A stretch of DNA of 64,000 nt, taken from NCBI GenBank assembly GCA_949752735.1, contig OX457038.1:25036456-25100455 (forward strand), written 5' to 3'. The notes beneath the pieces were generated by a model. It was not told the DNA's origin and did not search any database. It saw nothing but the letters and a program-made list of their open reading frames with translations. Shown piece by piece: positions 52,231 through 64,000 of the stretch. Position 1 is the first letter of the stretch. Each line of letters begins with the position of its first letter. The stretch comes from Lumbricus terrestris (taxonomy: Eukaryota; Annelida; Clitellata; Crassiclitellata; Lumbricidae). A program made the position numbers and the translations under genes.

Positions 52231-53530
52231 CAGCTTTGTACAATAATGCACATGGAAAAATAATGGTACTTGACAAAGTTTATTAGGTGTCTACATGTAC
52301 ATGGCAAGGCAACTTTTAAAAAGCTGTATAGGCTACTACTTCAGTGCTACTTCTATACAATGAACCTTGATATTTTCATCAGAATTAGTAATTAAAGTGA
52401 ACTATTCAATACCGTAATATACTACAACAGGAAAACCCAATGATAAATTTTATTAATGTAATCGTCAGCATTATAATATGTTAAAGTCAACGATTTTATT
52501 ACATTTAAACTCGTCAACATTACCAATCAAACAATCATCAAGTATAAACGGAGCCATAAAAGAGTAATAGTTTAAACAGGGATGGGTCCTGATTTCCAGT
52601 ATGCAACTGCTTACATTGGATAGTCACAATTGCTGAGATCTAAGCATGCAAATTATTAGATTAAACACAGAATGAGAGTTTATCAGTAAAACAAGCTCTT
52701 AAGATCGGCATCAGTCTTACACTAGCAAAAAGTCAAGTAGGAGGATTATAACAAAGAACTCAATAGTTAATAGGAAACAAACATTAATTTGAAAGTCTGC
52801 AATGTTATTACATAACAGGAATGCATTTTATACTAACATCATCACAGTACTGATGCTAGTTATAGTAGCAGCATTAACAATAGTAACTAAAATAAATAAC
52901 AGTAATCCTATTGTTACTAATAATTGATAATTAGTAATCATAATACTAATAGCAATGATACTAGTACAATCTCCGGCATTTTTTCAAGTCATACTATTAG
53001 CAATAGCGCAATAACAGCAACAATAGCCTTTAACGGAACATAATGGTCACTACCAATCACACCATAAATCACCTTTTAGCAAAAAATTCTTCAAATAAAA
53101 AAATTTCTATTATTCATCAAAGCATGTTAAGTTGAATTTAATCAATATTCGGTACACTATTAGCAATTGTGTGACAATTGCCATGCATAATAATAGAAGC
53201 AATGTTCAGCACATTGTACACTTTTAGAACAAGATCAAGAAATAAAAATTAATATTAAAGTCTTCCAAAGTGCTAAGTGATCACCAAAAAGTTATGTAAA
53301 AAAATCAAAATTCATAATTAGTCATGTTCTAGTAAAGTATACATAAATTTGTTGTAATCTACATTTAAAACCACAATCATAATATTTATTGAAACCAAAA
53401 GTAAAACAAAGATGGACGCAATATTGCAGTGAACTATACAACGACCAGAGCGACAATAACAGAACACAGAACTAGAAACGATTAGTCCACCGGCAATAGA
53501 CGACACAGAAAATGACATCTTGTACTAGGA
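52231..53530. other. AT-rich region, no gene seen
   Basis: Many short ACTAATA/AGTAATA-like words, but no exon, tRNA or element end was recognised. Confidence 0.5.
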
Positions 53531-55015
53531 AGTAAGGCAGGCAATCAAACAACTGAAAAAAGGAAAAAGTCCCGGAGAAGATGGGATAACGGGAGAAATG
53601 ACAATGGCGGGAGGAGAATAACTACATAAAGAAATACACAAATTATGCAACCAAATATGGAGGGAGGAAAAGATCCCAGAGGTGTGGACAAAATCTATCT
53701 TGACAGTACTACCAAAGAAGGGTGACCTGATGGAATGTAAGCACTATAGAACAATTGCACTAATGAGTCACATGGGTAAAGTGATGATGAAGGTACTAAC
53801 ATACAGACTAAGGGGTCAACAGGAGAAACAGATTGTGGATGAACAAGCAGGATTCAGAAGGGAGAGAAGTACCGTACAGCAAATACTGATGTTAAGACTA
53901 ATAGCAGAAAAAGCAAAAAGGAAAGGCAAAGTTATATACAATTGCTTTATAGATTTCCAAAAAGCATTCGACTCGGTCAAAGAGAATGTAATATGGGCAA
54001 CTCTCCGATCCTATGGAGTGGGAAAACTGGTGCAAATTCTGCAAAATACCGGCGGTCAACGACAGCAGTAAGGATAGACAAGGAACTAGGTGAATAGTTT
54101 AAAATCAATATAGGAACAAAGTAGGGAGATCCAGTCTCACCCATTGAATTCATTGGATACTTGGAAAGAGTAATGGATGAGATACAGGACAACGGGACGG
54201 GAATATCGGTGCAAGGACAAACAATTAACAATCTAAGATTTGCGGATGACGTAGATCTCCTAGATGAAAATTTTGACATACTGCCAGAGAATGTGAAACT
54301 GTTGGATAGAGCGGGAGAAAAGGCACACTTGAAAATCAACATCGGAAAGACAAAGACAATGGCATTTGAGAAAGAAGAAATAGAAAAGAATATCAAAGTT
54401 AGAGGAGAAAACATCGAAAATGTCACAAAATTTGTTTACTTAGGGAGCCTACTAACGTCAGATAACAACTGCACGAAGGAGATTAGAAGAATAAACAAAG
54501 CAAAAGGGATAATGGCGAAATTCAACAACATATGGAGGAGTAAAACAATGTCACATGGCATAAAGAAAAGAATACTAGAAACATGCGTATTCAACACGGC
54601 ATTGCATGCATGCAAAACCTGGACACTAAAAAAGAAGGACAAAGGATATTGGCATTCGAAATGTACTGTTATAGGAGAATACTGCAGATAAACTGGGCAC
54701 AGAAAATAACTAACATAGAAGTGCGAAGAAGACTCAACAGCAAATCAGATATGGTAGAAACCATAATGAAAAAGAAACTGAAACTATTCGGACACATCCA
54801 AAGAATGAGTGACGATAGAAAGATAAAGAGCATAATGACGGGAATCATGGAGAGAGTGAGGAGAAGGGGAAGACCATGCAGAGAATGGTTGCAGGACACA
54901 GAAGAGTGGTGTGGGATGAATGTGCAGGAGCTAACACACCGAGCACGGGACAGGGAATCATAGAAGAGAGTGCGCAGTGGACACCTACGACAGCCGTCAG
55001 CCCATGGACAATGAA
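53525..55015 (+). pseudogene. LINE reverse transcriptase, long but broken copy
   Basis: Read across at least three frame breaks: AIKQLKKGKSPGEDGITGEM, LTVLPKKGDLMECKHYRTIA, EQAGFRRERSTVQQILMLRL, FIDFQKAFDSV (motif A), a degraded G-P-SP block, LRFADDVDLL (catalytic motif C, about 54235) and GRPCREWLQDTEEWCGMN at the C-terminus. The breaks are near 54068, 54115 (stop within the motif B region) and 54660. It is the same C-terminal family as 7200-7727 and 37740-38030. It is the fullest copy of that family here but lacks the endonuclease. Confidence 0.9.
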
Positions 55016-55283
55016 GAAGAAGATTCAAAAGCATACATAGTACAACAGTTATAACAGATTGTAATGAATGAAATGAGAAAAGCAGCAATCTTCATATTGT
55101 TCCAAATGGGACATAACAATTAATCATAATTTATATTCATATTTTTGCACGCTCTCAATCTGTGATCACTACAAAATTTAAAATGCTACACCTCCTATCA
55201 AGTTCCTAGTTCCTGCTACACTACAATGTCCATTGATGCAGAATTTTTGTGGAATGCTGCGAATCTGCTTTCCATGAGGCCTG

Positions 55284-57210
55284 TTACTTTATTATTATTA
55301 AATTAATTTGTAACGCGTGCAATGTCACACCAAAATGTGAATCTGAGGCGCGAATAGTCAGCCGCCAGAGAACCACGTGCTTGAAAGCCAAGGAGAAGTA
55401 TTGAGTATTGAGCCGCTTTTTGAAGGAAGTGAAATTGAGCTTCGAAGACAGAGTGGAAGTCGATTCCATTCCCTGGGTGCAGAGGCATGGAATGCACGCA
55501 AGCCCATAACTTTTGCATCGAGGTTCAGCTAAAAGATTTGTACCCGATGAACGCAAGCAACGATAAGGAATGTAAGGAGTTAGTAGTGACTGAAGGTAGG
55601 AACGTGTGTTGATGCCGAGGGATTTGTAGGTCAGGCATGCCAATTTGAATTTTATCCTGTACCGAACAGGAAGCCAGTGCAATTGATGGAGTAGGGCTAA
55701 GAAATTAGTTTGTATTGGTGCACACAGCACAACACGCGCTAAGGAGTTTTGGATGTGTTGTATCCTGTTGAGCTCAGTGTCTGGTGCCCACAAAAACGGC
55801 GTTAGCATAATCAAGGCGAGAGGAGACAAGAGAACAGGCAATGGTTTGAGACATATATACAAAGTCAGGGCCGACCTGATGTGACGTATTGCCCGAGTGT
55901 GATAGATACAAGATTTACAAGTGCTTGTTATGTGCGGTCAAAATGTGACCTTATTGCCTAGGGTTATACTAAGTGTTTTGACAGTGTCTGACAGATGCCC
56001 AGCAGTGCCGGCAAGGTTGATATTAGAAAGTGGAGGGAAAGAGTGCAGGCGCTGGCGTGACCCAAACAAAAATTGCCTCAGATTTGTCAGGGTTTATGGC
56101 CAAACCATTGAAACAAAACCAGGAGTACATAGATGAAAGGCACTCTTCAAGTTTAAGTTTGCCTGACTGATCAGTGTGTGACAAAGCAATATGAAGCTGG
56201 GTGTCATCCGCATACTGCTGCAATTGGATTCCAAAGTGATTAGCAATGCGACTGATTGGGGAAGTAAAGACAGTAAATAGTAAGAGGCCAAGAACAGATC
56301 CATGTGGAACTCCAGCAGTGCAAACAGTGGACTCAGATCGAGCGGTCCCAATGCCGACCTGCTGATTCCGGTCATGCAGGTAAGAAGCTAACCAGTTTAA
56401 GGCTGTCCCAGAGACGCGAAAGCTATTGGCAAGTCTTGAAAGAACTGATGGTCAACAGTGTCAAAGGCTGCACTGAGGTCAAGACATACTGAGAGGCAGG
56501 CTTTCCCGTTGTCAATAGACGAGAAGATGATATCCAGTGTAGACACAAGGGCGGTCTCAGTGGAATAGCCTTTGCGGTAAGATGACTGATAAGGACTGAA
56601 GTTGGGACAAGAAGTGATGTGTTTCTTAATACGAGTGAGAAACAGACGTTCGAGGATCTTAGAAATTTATTAAGGCCGGAAATAGGTCTGAAGTTTGAAA
56701 GATTGCTGAAGAGTCTAGGTTAGGTTTTTTAAGCAAGGGTGTGACTAGAGCAAATTTGAAGCATGACGGAAAATGTCCTCCAGCAAAAGACAGGTTGGCC
56801 AAGCGTGCAATAAGGTGGGAGAAAACATCAGAGCAGGAAAGCATAAGAGATGTTGGGATGAAATCCATTTGGGATAATTTAGGAGCCATGCTTTTAAGAA
56901 GATTGTAGACTTCAAAGTAGGGGACAGGTGGCAAGTCACTGAAGGCAGATCCAGAGAAATCAGAGTCAAGCAGCAGGTCATTCCATAATAAATAAGCAGT
57001 ACATTTAGCAATTTTACATTTTAAATTGTTAATCTTGTTGATAAAAAATGCAGCAAAGCGAGAACACAGAATTTGATTTTCAGAGTCTGAGCGTTGGCAA
57101 TCGACAGTATCTTTCGAGTGCAGAAGATGTTGGGAGATGCGCCATCGATCCCGTGGATTATCAGCGCTTTCGAGTTGGCTATGAAAAAAATGACGTTCTT
57201 GATTCATTTA
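55284..57210 (-). pseudogene. LINE (CR1/L2-like) reverse transcriptase, broken copy
   Basis: On the minus strand: a pre-RT segment from 57207 (SRFAAFFINKINNLK, VTPLLKKPNLD), then SYRKGYSTETALVSTLDII and LDLSAAFDTVDH (motif A, about 56490), catalytic QQYADDTQLHIALSH (about 56200), and the C-terminal block NRIQHIQNSLARVV, LHQLHWLPVRYRIKFKLACL and LRSSGTNLLAEP. It is broken by several frameshifts. An (ATT)n-like tail is at about 55291. Confidence 0.88.
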
Positions 57211-57646
57211 TTAGTTCGTTTGCAACACGGCAATGACGACGATCTTTGTTACAGATCGATGACTGCAGGAACATCTGAAAACAAGAACCCAGAATTTTAA
57301 TAATAGTATCGCAAAAAAAGAATGAATACAATTTTTAATTATAATGTGACAATAGACCTCACACATAGTGTCCTCGACAACCCATTTGGAGGGTGATAGA
57401 CAAAAGTGTGCAGTCATGCTAAAATTACCCTCGAAATTTACAATCGTATTGACTGAAGTCATTTATTAAATGACAAACAAAAAAGCAACAAAATATATGC
57501 AATGACAACATATTTACAGAAGCGTTCTCTGCTGTTGATGTCAAAAGGACAACCCTAAAGGACTTATAAACCTGCTAAGTCAAGGGTTGTCTTCTTTCCA
57601 TTGGAATTATTTCGAATGACCTAACGATATTTGGATACTGGTATAT

Positions 57647-58327
57647 TAGGGTTGTCCAGAAAAAACAAAAAGTTTCAGAAAACACCAAAAGTGAAATTTT
57701 TCCCATGATTTTATTCATGTGTGGCCTACAGATATTTTTTTACAGAATTTTAAAATGTCATCCTGAGGTCCCTTATGGCCCCTGAATTTAGGGACCGATT
57801 TTGATAGAAATCGCACTGTATTTTCAATACGAACAACTGATGGCGAAGCAGATAGGACTCACAGTTGCACTATTAGACACCAAACTGATATAATTTTCAT
57901 TACTCACTAATCAGCAATAAAACAAGTTGAAATGTACATTCTGAGCAATATAAGGGGGCCGTCCATAAATGACGTCACGCAATTTAGGATGATTTTTGAC
58001 CCCGAACCCTCTCATTACACATCGTCACAAAATTCATACGATATCTAGTAAGAAACTGTCACAAATAGTCACAGATGTGTGACCCGGCCCCTACCCCAGC
58101 GTCGCATCATATCATCGATTCATATGGTTCACATCCCTATTTTTCACATAATGTTAGTAATGCGACTGTTGTGAATGCCTTGACACCACATCAGGGGCCA
58201 TGAGGGACCTCAGGATGACATTTTAAAATTCTGTAAAAAATATCTGTAGGCCACACATGAATAATATCATGGGAAAAACCTCATTTTGGGTGTTTTCTGA
58301 AACTTTTTGTTTTTCTGGACAACCCTA
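57647..58327. mobile_element. Long-arm MITE, TAGGGTTGTCC termini
   Basis: Inverted arms of about 140 bp start TAGGGTTGTCCAGAAAAAAC and end TTTTTCTGGACAACCCTA, and include TCATCCTGAGGTCCCTTATG mirrored near 58210. The flanks CTGGTATA and CTGGTAAA agree at 7 of 8. The middle holds GGGGGCCGTCCATAAATGAC at 57954, which looks like a second element's end. A smaller AGGACAACCC/GGGTTGTCTT hairpin lies at 57549-57597. Confidence 0.8.
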
Positions 58328-58675
58328 CTGGTAAATACACAGTGCCAGACAAGTAAGAAAGATGAGGAAAACTTAACATGTTCGTAACTGATGAGATTCG
58401 AATTAAAATGAGATTCGATTTAAAAAATAAAAAGCACTGCATTCACTATTTCATACCAATTTAACACACACACACAGCATAAATATTTGCACATGCGGCC
58501 CCCAGGTCCAATAATGCTTTAATGCAGTCCTAAATTGTTTCAAATATGGTAAAATTGTTTCAAATATGGTATTTTTATCTATATTTTTCAATGGCTACAA
58601 GACGAGAATTACAAAATCATGGACCCATGCATTTGACCGATGTGCTTAGTCTACTCAGATCTACACTTAGCCCAG

Positions 58676-58830
58676 AGATGGCCAAAGAAAAAGGTCTTGA
58701 GCAACTGGTAGAAAGCAGTAAAATTATTCTGAGGTAGTAAGTGCAGCGCGAACCCATTTTAAGTGGAGGTGCTAACAACTGAGAAGGCTCAATGAGCACT
58801 ATGTGACCAAAGAGTGAAAGGAACCATGAC
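58676..58830 (-). pseudogene. L2-like LINE 3' fragment
   Basis: The segment parallels 46370-46500 at nucleotide level (AGGTCTTGAGCAACTGGTAG, TTATTCTGAGGTAGTAAG, GAGAAGGCTCAATG). It is a short C-terminal fragment of the same LINE subfamily. Confidence 0.7.
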
Positions 58831-58914
58831 TCATAGCCAAAGAGCACAAAGCTCGATGAATAAATTTCTATAACAAATTAATGAATAAATAAAGAATAAA
58901 CACAATTTGAAAAT

Positions 58915-60420
58915 ACATGAGTCTCAGTTAGCCCTGGCAAAGCCAATACCATACTGTAGTCGGGAGCACTTCGGACTAGAGTCTTGAAGAGGCGGTGCAG
59001 CAAGTGCTCTTACATACATAGGACTACTTGCATGCTCACCACACATAATCCTGAGCAGTTATACAAGAGACAGTGGGATGTAGAAGCGAACATTTACAGG
59101 TACAAATATCATATGTATGCATTGTTCTATTTATAGAAACTCTTGATGATTTCAGAGAAACTGGAGCCAATTCTTTGATGTCATTGTCACATTCATGCCC
59201 AGAAGCCTAAAATCTGTAGGAAATTGGAAACTTCATGTTAGAGGCAAAATTTTCATGAAAATTTGTTGTAATCTGCAAACAATTGTTGGGAGTCATTTAC
59301 TTTCCAAGATATGGGTCATATTTAACCCAACCCGCTTGGCCTCATTCCTTTGGACTTCTCAGCTCGTGTGAGAGCTAGAAGTATTCTTGGTGTCATTATT
59401 CAGCTCTACTGATGAACTATTTGAGTAGATTATTTATGACTATTTAAAAGTGTAATATAGAGCCCATATTTGACAAGTATTTAGCACTTTAACCTCGACC
59501 TCGAACAGCCTCTGAAGAAATCAGAATGGGATCTCTAATGGTTGCTCTGCTAGAATTTTTTTCCATAATTCTGTGAATATCAATGTCCATTCTTCTGAAA
59601 TTGGAATCGTCCAATGTTCAACTTACTTTTTTTTGGCGTAATTATAGACTGAATAATTATAGAATCCCATTCCGATTTCTTCAGTCTTGTACAAGACTCT
59701 GTAGTCTAGAAGTGTGATTCTTCGGATTTAAGAAACACAGCAAGGACAGTGAATGTAAAGTGTCAAATTGTCAAATATGGTCTCTATGTTAAAGTTTTAA
59801 ACAGTTGTCATTAATCTACCCAAACATGTCATCGTAACAGCTGAATAATGACACCAAGAACACATTTCTAGCTCTGCTGGAAGATTGAGAACCAGTATTT
59901 CAGAGTGATGTAATTGATGAAAAAATGTTCTCTTGGGTTTAACATTCTTATGTGATCCAACAAGTATGCCAAATTCCAAGTAAATCTGAGTCTGTCATGT
60001 CAATCATGGCTGCAAATTAAGTTGATTTGACAGTTTATGCATCAGACTTTTATATGTATGCACAATGCATGTGCTATTTATGGGTTAGCCTAAAAAGCAA
60101 AGAATGATAATTAATGTTCTACTTGCCTCATACGCCAGTGGGACTCTTTTCCAAAGATGAAACCTAAGAAATTACAAGAATACATTCATTACATTTCCTA
60201 TAAGCAACACAATATGTGCAGAGCTCAGTTCATTGAATATTTTGCTCTAAATTTTCCCTTTAGGGATTCTCAACTGACACCATTTTACAGCATATGTTTA
60301 GTGCACCATCGGTTAATGGGTTATACAAAAAAAAAAGGTCTAATAGAAACTACTAATGGCCAAAAGTTTGTGACCGGCATATTTTAATGAATTCACGGAA
60401 AAAAAGGAACTTTAGTAAGA
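58915..60420. other. Repeat-rich, no gene seen
   Basis: A SINE/LINE tail fragment (GTAGTCGGGAGCACTTCGGA, GAAGAGGCGGTGC) is near 58955-59000. Words such as AGATATGGGTCATATTTAAC near 59315 belong to the repeat family of 61-63.5 kb. TCAGAATGGGATC near 59520 has an inverted partner (GAATCCCATTCCGATT near 59663). No protein was recognised. Confidence 0.5.
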
Positions 60421-60430
60421 ATATCGAAAT

Positions 60431-61062
60431 GAAATTTTACAGCCTTAAAGACAATTGATATCTGCACATGGTGGTCAGATTCCATAAAAATATTTCAAAC
60501 ACAACAAAAGTTATACCACTTTTAGTGGGGCCACCCCCATTTCTTGACGATTCAAAGACGTAACGCAGCAAAAAGTAGCAAAAACACGATTTTATTAAGT
60601 CTTATCTCAAATAATTGCTATCAACTAGGCTTTGATAATGCCAGATGATTCTTAATATTATATTTAAAAAAGGAACAGGGTACCAGCGTAGCTGCACGTC
60701 ACTGAGAATTCACTTAGCAAGATGACAATCAAATTGGCAAATAAGAAATCTGTCACATTAATCAACAGGTCCATCAAGAACTTTACAAAGAGACTCAAAA
60801 GAAGTTTTGGCACTGGTGGTGGTCACATTGAACACAAGTTGTGAAGCACTACCGAGTTCATTCGACAAGTCATTTGAGATGAGACTTAATAAAATCGTGT
60901 TTTTGTTACTTTTTGTTGCGTTTCGTTTTTGAATCGTCAAAAACGGTAGGTGGCCTCACTAAAAGTGGTATAACTTTTGTTGTGTTTGAAATATTTTGAT
61001 GAAATCTGGCCATCATGTGTAGATATGAATTGTCTTTACACCTGCAAAGATTCATTGTGAAA
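60431..61062. repeat. Fold-back repeat with arms of about 190 bp
   Basis: Arm 60431-60620 and arm 60868-61062 are inverted copies sharing AAAAGTGGTATAACTTTTGT, TGTGTTTGAAATATTTT and AGACTTAATAAAATCGTGTT. About 250 bp of unrelated sequence separates them. A partial third copy (TGAAGAAACGGTGGGTGACC) follows at about 61090-61165. Confidence 0.85.
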
Positions 61063-61699
61063 TTCTTAGTTCTGGCCATGATATTAGCAAAAAACCTAAT
61101 TTTTTGTTGCATTTCGTTTTGAATCGTGAAGAAACGGTGGGTGACCTCACTAAAAGTGATATAACTTTTGAGTCAATATATTTGTTAAAAATTCAACATT
61201 TGTTTGGTTCCTGAACTTGGACTTAGATGTAGCTCCCTACACCCGTCATTCTATAAGTGGGGTCGTTCCATGCCAGATCAACCGATGCCTCCCACTCTAC
61301 GAACCAGATTTTCTTTCAAAATTCGTGAATTTTAATGCGAATTTGCGTTTTCAAATTTCCCCCCATTTTCAGACGTCAATAACTTTTGATGTGGAGCAGC
61401 TAAAGACATTTGGTTTTCAGTTTACAGTTTTGTGCAAAGCATGGATTGGTAAGGTCATTTAATATTTGCTGTCTTTGATATGAGGAATTAATAAGAATTT
61501 TTGACAAGTGTCAAAATATTTCATGCGTCTGCAAACATAACAAAAATGGGTCTAGCTGTGATGGAAGCCGAGATACAGGCATTCAAACATACGAGGTCAA
61601 GTGGGTTGGGTCAAAGTTTGACGATCCATATCTCGGGGTGCAGCTGACCCTAAAAAATTTTTCTTGGGTTTACACATGACTCGTGTAACCCATAGGCGT

Positions 61700-61790
61700 A
61701 ACTTTTTATTGTGACGGTGGTGTCCAGTCACCACCACTTTTAAAAGTGGTGGTGAAATTCACCACCACTTTTTGGTCCTGCAAAAAATAA
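61700..61790. repeat. CACCACCACTTTT palindrome cluster
   Basis: A perfect 26-bp palindrome, CACCACCACTTTT plus its reverse complement, occupies 61729-61754. A third half-copy (CACCACCACTTTTTGG) follows at 61760. Confidence 0.88.
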
Positions 61791-62057
61791 TTTTTTTGGC
61801 ATGGAAGCATTTGCCTGTCTTCTTAACAAACATGACAAATTTACACATTTAAAAGGACATACTTTGGAATTGAATAAGTTTAAATTAATTTTATTGTGAA
61901 ATTTAAAAAAATTAAAACAAACCTCAAACTTGGCAGAAGAGTAGTCATGTACAGCTTTGAGTGACATTTACAGTCATTTCGATGTCCAAAACATGCAAAA
62001 CAACAAGTCACTGGTTTTGTTAATAACGAAAACATGGCATCAGTGAAATGATAAATC

Positions 62058-63510
62058 ACTATGGGGGCATTCCAGGTCAAATCAACACAGTTTTGAATTA
62101 AAATCTGCATCATCATCTCCGATTTTGATTAAATTTGGCATGATGGTAGAACCCATTGAGAAACTCTCAAAACTAAAATTTTAGATTTTGGGTCAACCGG
62201 TTTCCGAGATATGGGCCATTGAACCTTGACCCAAACGACCCGATTTGTGCAGACCGAACGAGGTTTAAATTGCTGTATCTCAGCTTCTATTGCACCTAGA
62301 AACAAAAGTGAGATACCAAATTAAAGCTAAGTGAATGCTCTGTTTGGGCAAGGTAGCTAAAAATAGTTATTTTGAGTAAAAAAATTAATGTGAGCATCTG
62401 TAACCTATTAACCCTGACCCAGGTCACTTTGTACTCTCATGAATTGTATGAACTTTTTACCATTCAAAGATCTCACTATTTTAAAGAGTTGATGGAAATT
62501 TCAGAGTGGGCACTCCAGTAGCTTTTTTGTTATGATTTTTTTAATGGTCACCCAAGGATGCGAATCACACGGTGAATGAAGGTACACGTGTCAAATGAAG
62601 TCTTTGACAGCTAGTAAATATCATTTTTAGTGAAAAAGACATTTCAAACCTCTGTCAAATCAAAATTCACAATCTAGTCAGTTTCAGGTCAAGCTATATA
62701 TTCTGTTTCCACAGAGCTATTGCAGATTGCATCTCGAGGGCACTCAGCAAATGTGCCTCCCAGTGCTTGGTATTTATTTATTGGTCAAATTTCTATAAAC
62801 CGCATCTCAGCGTACGAGGACTTATAATATGCCTCCCACAGTACTTTCCTATTCAGAGTGACAGCCCCAAGGAAATTGTAAACTCTTGAAACAGCAAAGG
62901 GATGAGCTCCCTACACCGTTCATTCAATGTGTTTTTCACATTTTAAAAACAGTGAAAGGCTCAAGGTCAAGGTGCTAGATTGTCAAATATGGTTTCTCTG
63001 TCGAACATTTAAAGAATCATAAATAATCTACTCAAATGGGGCATTCCATGCCAAATCAACACATTTGAAGAAAAAAATGAACATCATCATTTCCAATTTT
63101 GTTGAAATTTGGTATGGTGACAAGTCACCGTGAAAAAATTTCAATACCAGAATTTTAGATTTTTGGGTCAACCGGTGTCCGAGATATGGGTCAGTGAACT
63201 TGACCGAAATTGACCGATTTCTGCTGACCGGCCGATGTTCAAACTGCTGTATCTCAGCTTCTACTGCACCTAAAGACACAATTAAGATATCAAATTGAAG
63301 GCATTAAATAGTTATATCTGAGTAAAGCATTCACAAGTATTCATAATTAGTGAAAAAAAATTTCTGAGCATCTGTAACCTAGTGATACTGACCTAGGTCA
63401 GTTTGTAAAATCAGAATATTATAAAATAATTCCCATGCAAAGCTTTCATTGTTCCTAACAATTGGTGAAAATTTCAGAGTGGGCGCTCTTATAGTCTATT
63501 TACAGCGATT
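62058..63510. repeat. Direct repeats of about 470 bp, about 980 bp apart
   Basis: Segments 62058-62530 and 63036-63510 share GGGCATTCCAGGTCAAATCA (or ATGCCAAATCA), GGGTCAACCGGTTTCCGAGA, GCTGTATCTCAGCTTCTA, GCATCTGTAACCTA and AATTTCAGAGTGGGC. A related start (GGTCGTTCCATGCCAGATCA) is at 61261. The copies are diverged and noncoding. Confidence 0.82.
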
Positions 63511-64000
63511 TTTTTAAAGGTACAGTCGTTGTTGTAATTCACGACCGGCGATATGACATGAATATTTAACTGCTGAATCCCAGCTGTTAACACCAATGCA
63601 TTTTTACACATTTCTTGTTCTAAGTTCTAGCATTAATATCTTTCACAGCATGGAGTAAAAGAATTAGGCTTATTTGCATGCTCACTGGTTCTTATTTACA
63701 TGTACACATGTAAAGGAATTGTTTAGGTCCTCAATTTCATAGTCTTTCCTGCTGTCTTAAAATAAAAATGATAATATTATGACATCGGTTGCAATTTTAA
63801 ATAGCCTTTTGTGTTGTTATAAGTGGAGTTGTGATAAAATACCTCAAATAGACATACTGCTCTAATAGAATCTTAAAATAAGTCTCCAAGTATATCTGAC
63901 ATAGTCTTACAGATCATGTTGTGATCCATTCAAATATCATAAATAGCAATTAAAGGTGACTGGATTACAAGCTACCACATCAGCTACAATACAGCTGCAT
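63511..64000. other. Window end, no feature seen
   Basis: AT-rich sequence without a recognised exon or repeat end. Confidence 0.4.

Noticed and set aside
51000..64000. Upstream exons of the Wnt gene
   Set aside because: I looked on the minus strand for the conserved Trp/Cys-rich N-terminal blocks and found none; only LINE frames and repeats are visible.

Overview
The window is metazoan nuclear DNA. It contains two complete or near-complete conserved genes split by spliceosomal introns, the 3' end of a third gene, and many decayed transposable elements. I see no bacterial operons, CRISPR array or phage genes. The species cannot be fixed from the sequence. Long introns, frequent copies of the 8-mer TAGGCCTA, tRNA-headed SINEs, L2/CR1-like LINE remnants and many hAT-type elements suggest a marine invertebrate, perhaps an echinoderm or hemichordate; this is an inference.

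Layout. About 1-1800: repeats, then a GC-richer stretch ending in a splice donor that may be the 5' noncoding exon of the next gene. About 4243-27561, plus strand: serum response factor (SRF). Seven coding exons join in phase to a 466-residue protein with an intact MADS box. About 28-33 kb: LINE remnants. 33285-41126, plus strand: 26S proteasome ATPase subunit Rpt2 (PSMC1). Ten exons join in phase to 439 residues, so only the initiator Met, on an unlocated first exon, is missing. 43791-50846, minus strand: the last two exons of a Wnt gene, convergent with PSMC1; its upstream exons were not found. The last Wnt intron holds two LINE remnants, a satellite rich in TGACGTCA, several hAT-type elements, and a minisatellite made from the exon's own splice donor. 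51-64 kb: a 46-bp minisatellite, two larger LINE remnants, long-arm MITEs, a fold-back repeat and a dispersed repeat family.

The genes do not form a functional unit: SRF is a transcription factor, PSMC1 is proteasome housekeeping and Wnt is a secreted signal. The most informative material is the transposon archaeology (several insertions with exact 8-bp target duplications) and the Wnt splice-donor minisatellite. I found no convincing new enzymatic or defence system.
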